The position numbers and the translations under genes are program-made. Shown here in pieces: positions 7,925-14,478 of a DNA stretch of 64,000 bases (position 1 is the first letter of the stretch; every line of letters begins with the position of its first letter). A model generated the notes under the pieces. It worked only from the letters and a program-made list of their open reading frames with translations, ran no database searches and was not told the DNA's origin. The stretch comes from Treponema sp. (lineage in GTDB: Bacteria; Spirochaetota; Spirochaetia; Treponematales; Treponemataceae), in assembly GCA_024400915.1 (NCBI GenBank), contig JAKSLX010000013.1, forward strand, positions 16,774 to 80,773. The letters are read 5' to 3'.

Positions 7925-8689
7925 ATGATAGTTGAAAAATTCAATTTTAGAGGCAAGTCTGTTGAAGACGGACCGTGTTGGGGAATGACGAATTTATCCA
8001 TGGGAAGCATGAGGTTTCGATGGAATGAAAGCAATGTGAATAGAGTGTCATTCCTAAAAAAACTTTGCGGTGAAATTAAAATGCCTGCCGCCGTTGAACT
8101 TATCCACTCAAAAATTGTATATGATATTGATTTTCCCGAACAGCTTACTATGAAACAGGGAGACGGGATAGTAACCAGAAATAGAAATGTGGTTCCTGTC
8201 GTTACTGTTGCAGACTGCATGCCTCTTTATATCTACGATACTAAAAGCAAAAGCTTTGGTGTACTTCATTCCGGCTGGAAGGGGACTGGTATAGTAGGTG
8301 AAGCAATTAAAGTCATTGAAGAAAAATATTCTTCTAAACCTGAAGACATCTGTGTTGTCATTGGACCTCACATAGGTTCCTGTTGCTACAACATTAACGG
8401 AGAAAGGGCAGAGTATTTTATGAATAATTTTTGTGAGGAATGCGTAGAAAAAATTGATGGAGATGAATATTCGCTTTCCCTTACAAAAGCAAATCTTGCC
8501 GTGCTGAAAAAATGCGGAATTCCCGAAGGCAATATCAAGATTATGGATGAATGTACTTGCTGTCATAAGGAGAATGGTGAATTTAAATTCGGTTCCTTCA
8601 GAAGGCAGACTCTTCATCTACCTTCCGACATGCCCCTTGAAGAAAGGCTTACAAAATTTACGGTTCAGGCTGCTTTCGTAAAATGGTAG
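7925..8689 (+). CDS. pgeF: Multicopper-oxidase-like YfiH/PgeF family protein
   Basis: The 254-aa protein has the family's zinc/active-site motifs in order: TVADCMPLYIYD (Cys, residues ~96-107), GVLHSGWKGT (His, ~116-125) and VIGPHIGSCCYNI (His, ~142-154). The family was first annotated as laccase or polyphenol oxidase. Work on E. coli PgeF points to peptidoglycan editing, removing L-Ser wrongly placed in the peptide stem, and other members act on purine nucleosides. It is cytoplasmic, without a signal peptide. It follows the 579-aa gene after a 4-base gap. Confidence 0.88.
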   Translation: MIVEKFNFRGKSVEDGPCWGMTNLSMGSMRFRWNESNVNRVSFLKKLCGEIKMPAAVELIHSKIVYDIDFPEQLTMKQGDGIVTRNRNVVPVVTVADCMPLYIYDTKSKSFGVLHSGWKGTGIVGEAIKVIEEKYSSKPEDICVVIGPHIGSCCYNINGERAEYFMNNFCEECVEKIDGDEYSLSLTKANLAVLKKCGIPEGNIKIMDECTCCHKENGEFKFGSFRRQTLHLPSDMPLEERLTKFTVQAAFVKW

Positions 8690-8739
8690 CAGGAGAGTTT
8701 TTTAAACTGTTTTTTTACAGGAACCCTTTAATCATGTAA

Positions 8740-8777
8740 CTTGCATATTTATACAAAAAAATGTATAAATATACATA
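8740..8777 (+). promoter_or_regulatory. Tandem ArgR-type operator (two ARG boxes)
   Basis: Two 14-bp cores, TGCATATTTATACA (8742-8755) and TGTATAAATATACA (8762-8775), match the ARG box scheme TGNAT-W4-ATNCA. The second has perfectly palindromic TGTAT/ATACA arms. Their centres are 20 bp apart, which corresponds to two 18-bp boxes separated by 2 bp, a spacing known for ArgR hexamer sites. They end about 30 bases before the argG start. Arginine-dependent repression is the natural inference. Confidence 0.7.
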
Positions 8778-8807
8778 TTGAGACTTTTATATAGAGAGGC
8801 ATTTTTT

Positions 8808-10172
8808 ATGGCAAAGGTTACAGAAAAAGTTGCTGACAAGGCAAAGAAGACTGTTTCAAAGGCAAAGACAGCTGTTAAGTCTGCTGCAAAGAAAACAACA
8901 AAGAAGTCTGGAAAAGACAAGGTTGTTCTTGCATATTCAGGTGGACTTGATACAACTGTAATCATTCCTTGGCTCAAGGAAAACTACGATTATGATGTTA
9001 TCGCAGTTTGTATCGATGTTGGTCAGGGTGACAACTGGAAGGCAATCAAGAACCGTGCCCTCAAGACAGGAGCTTCTGCATGTTATGTTGTAGATGCACG
9101 CAAGGAATATATTGAAGAATACATCTGGCCTGCACTCAAGGCTAATGCAATTTATGAAGATGAATACCTCCTTGGTACTTCTACAGCTCGTCCTCTTATC
9201 GGAAAGATTCTTGTTGAATACGCTCGCCAGGAAGGTGCTGTTGCTATCTGTCACGGTGCAACTGGTAAGGGTAACGATCAGGTTCGCTTTGAACTTGCAA
9301 TCAAGGCATTTGCTCCAGACCTCAAGTGTATCGCTGCATGGCGTGACGACAAGTGGAACATGGACAGCCGTGAAGCAGAAATCAAGTATCTTGAAGACCG
9401 CGGACTCGAAGTTCCAATGAAGAAGGATCAGTCTTACTCTCGCGATGAAAACATCTGGCACCTTTCTCATGAAGGTCTTGAACTTGAGAAGACAGAAAAC
9501 GAACCAAACTACAAGCACATGCTCAAGAACACAGTTGTTCCAGAAGAAGCTCCTGCCAACGGTGAATATGTAAAGATTGAATTTGAAAAGGGAATTCCTG
9601 TTGCTGTTAACGGCAAGAAGATGGATGCCCTCAAGCTCCTTACAGAACTCAATAAGATTGGTGGACGCAATGGCATTGGCCTTGTTGATATCTGTGAAAA
9701 CCGCTGTGTAGGTATGAAGAGCCGCGGTGTTTACGAAACTCCAGGTGGAGCAATCCTCTATGCCGCACACCGCATGATGAATCACCTTACACTTGATCGT
9801 GATACATACCACTACAAGCAGCAGCTTTCTGTAAAGATCGGTGAGCTCATCTATGACGGAAAGGTATTCACAACATTGTATGATTCATTGATGGCTTTCG
9901 TAGACAAGTCAGAAGAAACATGTACAGGTTGGGTTAAGCTCAAGCTCATCAAGGGTGCAATCCGCGGTGCAGGTTCTGGTTCAAAGTACAGCCTCTACAA
10001 CGAATCAATCGCATCATTCACAACAGGTGACCTCTACAACCACAAGGATGCAGAAGGCTTCATCACATTGTTCGGACTCCCACTCCGCGTACGTGCCATG
10101 ATGGAGCAGAGCGTAGGTGAAGGACAGGCAGTGTTGAAATCAAAGAAGCTTAAGAAGAGACCAACAGAGTAA
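8808..10172 (+). CDS. argG: Argininosuccinate synthase with a Lys/Ala-rich N-terminal extension
   Basis: The 454-aa enzyme joins citrulline and aspartate using ATP in arginine synthesis. The N-type ATP pyrophosphatase P-loop AYSGGLDTT lies at residues 42-50. The TGKGNDQVRFE motif and the GRNGIGLVDICENR motif are also present. The ATG at 8808 follows GAGAGG; an in-frame ATG 30 bases earlier lacks a ribosome binding site. Oddity: residues 2-35 form a basic tail of Lys-Ala-Thr-Val repeats (about 12 lysines), unlike most ArgG proteins, which begin near the P-loop. It resembles histone H1-like tails. It is preceded by ArgR-type boxes and followed by its own terminator. Confidence 0.95.
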   Translation: MAKVTEKVADKAKKTVSKAKTAVKSAAKKTTKKSGKDKVVLAYSGGLDTTVIIPWLKENYDYDVIAVCIDVGQGDNWKAIKNRALKTGASACYVVDARKEYIEEYIWPALKANAIYEDEYLLGTSTARPLIGKILVEYARQEGAVAICHGATGKGNDQVRFELAIKAFAPDLKCIAAWRDDKWNMDSREAEIKYLEDRGLEVPMKKDQSYSRDENIWHLSHEGLELEKTENEPNYKHMLKNTVVPEEAPANGEYVKIEFEKGIPVAVNGKKMDALKLLTELNKIGGRNGIGLVDICENRCVGMKSRGVYETPGGAILYAAHRMMNHLTLDRDTYHYKQQLSVKIGELIYDGKVFTTLYDSLMAFVDKSEETCTGWVKLKLIKGAIRGAGSGSKYSLYNESIASFTTGDLYNHKDAEGFITLFGLPLRVRAMMEQSVGEGQAVLKSKKLKKRPTE

Positions 10173-10201
10173 GAGATTACTCGAATATAAAGTAGTTATA
10201 T

Positions 10202-10233
10202 ACAGCACTAATTTTTACAATTAGTGCTGTTTT
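10202..10233 (+). terminator. Terminator of argG
   Basis: ACAGCACTAATT and AATTAGTGCTGT form a 12-bp stem with a 5-base loop, followed by TTT. Confidence 0.85.
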
Positions 10234-10252
10234 CATTTTAAAGTCATTCTGT

Positions 10253-10258
10253 TATATT
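10253..10258 (+). promoter_or_regulatory. -10 box directly before hisH
   Basis: TATATT followed by seven bases and the hisH ATG at 10266. It lies just after the argG terminator, so hisH starts its own transcript, probably leaderless. Confidence 0.4.
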
Positions 10259-10265
10259 GTTAGTT

Positions 10266-10892
10266 ATGATTGGAATTGTAGATTACAACGCAGGAAACAT
10301 AACGAGTGTTGAGCATGCCCTTCAGTTTTTGAAGGCTGATTATGTTCTTTCAAAAAATCCTGCAGATTTGAAAAATGCAGATAAGATTGTTTTCCCTGGA
10401 GTAGGGGATGCAGCCTATGCAATGGAACAGCTTAAGACAACAGGATTTGATTCTTTCTTAAAAACTTTCTATACAAGTGGTAAACCAATGATTGGAATCT
10501 GTCTTGGAAGTCAGATTGTCTTTGATTATTCAGAAGAAGGTAATGTTGAATGTCTTGGACTTATTCCAGGAAAAATAAAGCACTTTTCAAATTTGGTTAA
10601 AGATGTTGCGACAAAAGATTCTGTCAAAATACCTCACATGGGCTGGAACGATATTGAAATCTGCAATGGCGGTTCAAAATTGCTTGAAGGGATTGATGCT
10701 CACAGTGATTTTTACTTCGTTCATTCCTATGTAATTCAGCCTGAAGATGAATCCGTAATTAAGGGCTATGCAAATTACGGCATCAAGGTTCCTTCTGTTA
10801 TTGAAAAGGATAACCTTACTGTATTTCAGTTCCATCCTGAAAAATCAGGAAAAGCTGGACTTAAAATCCTTGAAAACTTTGTAAATCTGTAG
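10266..10892 (+). CDS. hisH: Imidazole glycerol phosphate synthase, glutaminase subunit HisH
   Basis: The 208-aa class I glutamine amidotransferase supplies ammonia to HisF. The nucleophile Cys79 sits in GICLGSQ, and the His/Glu pair is in FQFHPEKSG (~187-195). The N-terminus MIGIVDYNAGNITSVEHAL is characteristic. I take the ATG at 10266 because homologues begin MIGIVDY; a TTG three codons earlier is less likely. It is followed by hisF after 10 bases. The rest of the his operon is not here; isolated hisHF pairs can serve histidine synthesis or sugar amination, but the sequences look like the standard histidine enzymes. Confidence 0.92.
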   Translation: MIGIVDYNAGNITSVEHALQFLKADYVLSKNPADLKNADKIVFPGVGDAAYAMEQLKTTGFDSFLKTFYTSGKPMIGICLGSQIVFDYSEEGNVECLGLIPGKIKHFSNLVKDVATKDSVKIPHMGWNDIEICNGGSKLLEGIDAHSDFYFVHSYVIQPEDESVIKGYANYGIKVPSVIEKDNLTVFQFHPEKSGKAGLKILENFVNL

Positions 10893-10902
10893 GGGCGGAA
10901 AC

Positions 10903-11667
10903 ATGCTAAAAAAGAGAATCATCGTCTGCCTTGATGTAAAGGACGGACGTACAACTAAGGGTGTAAAATTCCAGAACAACATCGATATCGGTGATCCTGT
11001 GGAAATGGCTGCAGAATATTATCGTCAGGGAGTTGATGAGCTTGTATTCTATGACATCATGGCAAGTGCTCGTGGTCGTGGTCCAATCCTTGACCTCATT
11101 GCCCGCGTTGCAAGCCAGGTTTTCATTCCTTTCTGTGTTGGCGGTGGAATCGGAACATTGGATGACATCCGTTCAACAATTCTTGCAGGGGCGGAAAAAG
11201 TTTCCCTCAATAGCCAGGCTGTCAAACATCCTGAACTCATAAAGGAAGGTGCCCGCGTATTTGGAAACCAGTGTATCGTACTCGGCATGGATGCTGCAAA
11301 AGACGAATCAATGCCTAGCGGTTATCGCGTTTACATAAATGGCGGTAGAGTTGCAACAGATCTTGATGCCCTTGATTGGGCAAAGAAAGCCGTTGAACTT
11401 GGTGCTGGTGAAATCGTTTTGAATTCAATCGATGCAGACGGAACTCGCAGCGGTTATGAAATCAACCTTACTCGCATGATTAGCGAAAATGTTGAAGTGC
11501 CTGTAATAGCATCTGGCGGCGGTGGAACTGTGCAGCATCTTGCTGATGTACTAAAGGACGGAAAGGCTGATGCCGCACTCATTGCAAGCATGGTGCATTC
11601 CGGAGACTATACAATCGACGGAATAAAAACTGATCTTGCAAAGCTTAATGTTCCTGTAAGAATGTAA
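10903..11667 (+). CDS. hisF: Imidazole glycerol phosphate synthase, cyclase subunit HisF
   Basis: The 254-aa (beta/alpha)8 barrel has the two catalytic aspartates at their usual numbers, Asp11 (CLDVKDG) and Asp130 (VLGMDA). Phosphate-binding loops GGGIGT (~80-85) and ASGGGGT (near 205) are present. It takes PRFAR and ammonia from HisH to form imidazole glycerol phosphate and AICAR. A GGGGCGG stretch and the tight spacing to hisH support co-translation. It is convergent with queD. Confidence 0.95.
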   Translation: MLKKRIIVCLDVKDGRTTKGVKFQNNIDIGDPVEMAAEYYRQGVDELVFYDIMASARGRGPILDLIARVASQVFIPFCVGGGIGTLDDIRSTILAGAEKVSLNSQAVKHPELIKEGARVFGNQCIVLGMDAAKDESMPSGYRVYINGGRVATDLDALDWAKKAVELGAGEIVLNSIDADGTRSGYEINLTRMISENVEVPVIASGGGGTVQHLADVLKDGKADAALIASMVHSGDYTIDGIKTDLAKLNVPVRM

Positions 11668-11670
11668 TTT

Positions 11671-12054
11671 CTACAAAATATATCTGGCACGGGAAGTGTC
11701 GGTTTCAAAGACATCGACAGCGTATAGATATGCGTTGCCGGTGTTATTTTTTTTGAGCGAAGGAATGTCCTGAATAATGTTTTCTGCAATGAATGTCGCT
11801 ATGCGTTCAGCACTTGGATTCTGTTTGAAATAATCAAAATCATTGAGGTTTTTGTGGTCCAAAAGACTGCATGTTTCCCTTAAAGCTGCCTTCAATTCCG
11901 TAAAATCAAGGAGCATTCCGCCTTCGTCAAGTCTGTCCCCGCGGACATGGGCATACACCTTGTAATTGTGCCCGTGGAGATTTTCGCATTTACCGTGATA
12001 ATCCTTTAAAAAATGTGCCGCTGCAAAATCGGCTTCAACTCTAACTTCGTACAT
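11671..12054 (-). CDS. queD: 6-carboxy-5,6,7,8-tetrahydropterin synthase (QueD/PTPS family)
   Basis: The 127-aa protein carries the PTPS fold signatures: zinc ligands His14 (AAAHFL), His27 and His29 (LHGHNY), catalytic Cys23 (GKCENLHGHNY), then LDHKNLND and NPSAERIA. The family makes 6-carboxytetrahydropterin in the queuosine/preQ0 pathway or pyruvoyl tetrahydropterin. The short length and bacterial context favour QueD. It stands alone, and no other queuosine gene is adjacent. Its stop lies three bases from the hisF stop. Confidence 0.88.
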   Translation of the reverse strand: MYEVRVEADFAAAHFLKDYHGKCENLHGHNYKVYAHVRGDRLDEGGMLLDFTELKAALRETCSLLDHKNLNDFDYFKQNPSAERIATFIAENIIQDIPSLKKNNTGNAYLYAVDVFETDTSRARYIL

Positions 12055-12098
12055 GTGAATATAATAACTTAATTGGCTGTAAAAATAAACTGAAACAA

Positions 12099-12113
12099 AG
12101 GGGACAGACCCCT
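12099..12113 (+). repeat. REP-like core, upstream of RAYT
   Basis: An exact AGGGGACAGACCCCT, followed by ATT as at 39088-39108 and 45488-45508 (reverse complement there). Confidence 0.75.
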
Positions 12114-12192
12114 ATTTTAAAATTATTAATTTTTTTTAGAAAAAAGCACATTTTATCAAAAATATTGGTTATATATATTACAGGAACTAATT

Positions 12193-12945
12193 ATGGCAAG
12201 AAAACCAAGATTGTATGGAATGTCAGGTATATATCATGTTATTCTCCGCGGAAATAATAAGCAAAACCTTTTCAATGATGAATCAGATCGATATTTTTTC
12301 TTGAAAAAACTTAAAAAATATTCCGAAGAACTTGATGTTGTTATATATGCTTACTGCCTAATGAATAATCATGTTCACCTGTTGATAGGTAATGCATCCG
12401 AAAATATGAGTTTATTTGTTCAAAAAATTGCTAATAGCTATGTATACTTTTTTAATCGTAAATATGAGCGAACTGGCCATCTTTTTCAAGGAAGATTTAA
12501 AAGTGAACCAGTTTCTGATGATACTTATTTCAAGGTAGTTTATCGATATATCCTTCAAAATTGCGAAAAGGCTTGTCTTGGGAAAGTCGATGAGTATAAA
12601 TGGAATAGTTACAACTTAATCACAGACCTCAAATTGAAATCCTTTGTTGATGTTGAATATGTGATAGCCTTGTTTGGTTCTCAAAAAACTCTTGTAGATT
12701 ATTTATTACAGCATGATGAAAGAAAATGCATGGAATATGAAAATTTGCTTGTAATCTCCGATGGAACAGCTGTTAATCTTATAAAAAAATTGTTTAAAAT
12801 ATCTACGCCTTACAAACTTGAACGGCTAAATATTGATGATCAGATAAGTAAATGCAGTATATTAAGAAAACATGGTCTTTCGATGAATCAAATTTCAAGA
12901 ATCACTGGTATCAGCAAGTCCATAATAAGAAAAGCAAATTTGTAA
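12193..12945 (+). CDS. REP-associated tyrosine transposase (RAYT, Y1/HUH family)
   Basis: The 250-aa protein starts MARKPRLYGMSGIYHVILRG, typical of TnpA_REP proteins. The HUH metal site is His60-Val-His62 (MNNHVHLLIG), and the likely nucleophile is Tyr119 in YRYILQNCEKA, followed by the WNSY motif. The GHLFQGRFKS segment (~95-104) is also characteristic. A C-terminal helix-turn-helix (LSMNQISRITGISKSIIRKA, ~225-248) could read the REP DNA. RAYTs are domesticated relatives of IS200/IS605 transposases that act on REP hairpins. Matching repeats flank it and recur through the window. Intact, so probably functional. Confidence 0.92.
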   Translation: MARKPRLYGMSGIYHVILRGNNKQNLFNDESDRYFFLKKLKKYSEELDVVIYAYCLMNNHVHLLIGNASENMSLFVQKIANSYVYFFNRKYERTGHLFQGRFKSEPVSDDTYFKVVYRYILQNCEKACLGKVDEYKWNSYNLITDLKLKSFVDVEYVIALFGSQKTLVDYLLQHDERKCMEYENLLVISDGTAVNLIKKLFKISTPYKLERLNIDDQISKCSILRKHGLSMNQISRITGISKSIIRKANL

Positions 12946-13082
12946 AGTAGATGGACTTTCCTTTATTATAAGTTTATTTCCTCCCTATTTGCTGTTAATA
13001 ATAATTAGAAATATCTTCTTATAGCAGATTAAGAATTTCCGTATTCTTTATCAAAGAAATTTGAAGAATATTTGATTTTATT

Positions 13083-13219
13083 CCCATATTTCTAAATTAA
13101 AAAATAGAAATAATGGGGATAATCTCCTTAGAGTATTTTCTTAGGGGTCTGTCCCCGTTGTCATGTGACATGGGTATGGGCATGAGGTAAACACTTTAAA
13201 GGGGACTGTCCCCTTTAAA
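13083..13219. repeat. Hairpins and REP-like copies downstream of RAYT
   Basis: Three structures lie in the 335-base gap after the RAYT gene. An imperfect hairpin CCCATATTTCTA / TAGAAATAATGGG spans 13083-13118. An inverted REP-like core AGGGGTCTGTCCCC occupies 13143-13156. A near-perfect palindrome with 12-bp arms TTTAAAGGGGAC / GTCCCCTTTAAA around a single T occupies 13195-13219. The stretch 12946-13082 is AT-rich and holds nothing I recognise. Confidence 0.7.
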
Positions 13220-13231
13220 AAGAACATCAAA

Positions 13232-13267
13232 TAAAAAAAAAGGACCCCAACCGGAGTCCTTTTTTTT
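13232..13267 (-). terminator. Terminator of gap (works in both directions)
   Basis: AAAAAAGGAC and GTCCTTTTTT form a stem with a 10-base loop, with A and T runs on each side. Confidence 0.85.
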
Positions 13268-13280
13268 CAATCAGTTAAAC

Positions 13281-14312
13281 TTAGCAGTTTTCGCTGAAGT
13301 ACTTAATTGTTCTTACCATCTGTGATGTGTAAGAGTTTTCGTTGTCGTACCAAGATACAACTTCAACCTGGTATGTGTCGTCGTCGATCTTTGATACCAT
13401 TGTCTGTGTAGCATCGAAGAGTGAGCCGTACTTCATTCCGATAACATCAGAAGAAACGATTTCGTCTTCGTTGTATCCGAATGATTCGTTAGCAGCTGCC
13501 TTCATTACAGCGTTGATAGCATCCTTTGTGATGTCCTTTCCCTTTACTACTGCGAAGAGGAGAGTTGTTGATCCAGTTGGTGTTGGAACACGCTGAGCTG
13601 AACCGATGAGCTTTCCGTTGAGTTCTGGGATTACGAGACCGATAGCCTTAGCAGCACCAGTTGAGTTAGGAACGATGTTCTGAGCACCTGCGCGTGAACG
13701 GCGGAGGTCACCCTTGCGCTGTGGACCGTCGAGGATCATCTGGTCGCCTGTGTAAGCGTGGATTGTAGACATGATACCGCTCTGGATTGGGTAAGCATCG
13801 TTAAGAGCCTTAGCCATTGGAGCGAGACAGTTTGTTGTACAAGAAGCTGCAGAGATAACTTTGTCATCCTTTGTGAGGTTCTTGTTGTTTACGTTGAAAA
13901 CGATTGTCTTGAGGTCGCCAGTTGCTGGAGCTGAAATAACAACCTTCTTTGCACCTGCTGTAAGGTGAGCAGAAGCCTTTTCCTTATCGCAGTAGAAACC
14001 TGTACATTCAAGAACAACATCTACCTTGTTTGCTGCCCATGGGCAGTTTGCTGCATCTTTTTCTGCAGAAATCTTGATTTCCTTTCCGTCAACGATGATA
14101 GAATCTTCTGTTGAAGAAACTGTGTGCTTTCCTTCACCGATGCGTCCCATGAAGCCACCCTGTGCTGTATCATACTTGAGAAGGTGTGCAAGCATCTTTG
14201 GGCTTGTGAGGTCGTTGATAGCTACAACTTCGTATCCATCAGCTTCAAACATCTGGCGGAATGCCAAGCGACCAATGCGGCCGAAACCATTAATAGCAAC
14301 TCTAACTGCCAT
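13281..14312 (-). CDS. gap: Glyceraldehyde-3-phosphate dehydrogenase, type I
   Basis: The 343-aa glycolytic enzyme has the Rossmann motif NGFGRIGR (residues 8-15), Asp34 in INDL, which favours NAD over NADP, the catalytic Cys158 in SCTTNC, the GDLRRSRAGAQNIVP-type segment and the WYDNENSY motif. It is monocistronic, with AAGGAG before the ATG and a strong terminator. Codon choice looks like that of a highly expressed gene, as in efp, argG and dnaK. Confidence 0.97.
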   Translation of the reverse strand: MAVRVAINGFGRIGRLAFRQMFEADGYEVVAINDLTSPKMLAHLLKYDTAQGGFMGRIGEGKHTVSSTEDSIIVDGKEIKISAEKDAANCPWAANKVDVVLECTGFYCDKEKASAHLTAGAKKVVISAPATGDLKTIVFNVNNKNLTKDDKVISAASCTTNCLAPMAKALNDAYPIQSGIMSTIHAYTGDQMILDGPQRKGDLRRSRAGAQNIVPNSTGAAKAIGLVIPELNGKLIGSAQRVPTPTGSTTLLFAVVKGKDITKDAINAVMKAAANESFGYNEDEIVSSDVIGMKYGSLFDATQTMVSKIDDDTYQVEVVSWYDNENSYTSQMVRTIKYFSENC

Positions 14313-14466
14313 AATTATTCTCCTTGAATAAATAATATTCTAATCGGCGATATTTTATTCCTATTACAATTTTATGTCAATGAAATGAATCGTGAAAGAA
14401 TGATATGTATATAACGATGTGTTAAAATAATTTTGTATTTTGTATTTTTTTTCTTTAAAGTTGGAT

Positions 14467-14472
14467 TAAAAT
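14467..14472 (+). promoter_or_regulatory. -10 box directly before the GGDEF gene
   Basis: TAAAAT followed by six bases and the ATG at 14479. No ribosome binding site is visible. Confidence 0.4.
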
Positions 14473-14478
14473 AACGGT

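Larger units (their letters stand above)
12099..13219 (+). mobile_element. RAYT transposase locus bracketed by REP-like motifs
   Basis: A RAYT gene (12193-12945) with a forward copy of AGGGGACAGACCCCT at 12099-12113 and an inverted copy at 13143-13156, plus a variant palindrome at 13195-13219. This is the usual geometry of a RAYT gene within its own REP/BIME family. The outer limits are approximate; no target duplication was identified. Confidence 0.65.

Noticed and set aside
8937..9812. 291-codon reverse-strand frame opposite argG, and similar long reverse frames opposite ettA (23498-24415) and glgX (39327-40295)
   Set aside because: Each lies wholly within a well-identified gene, with Cys/Phe/Val-rich translations typical of antisense reading of biased codons and no start signals.
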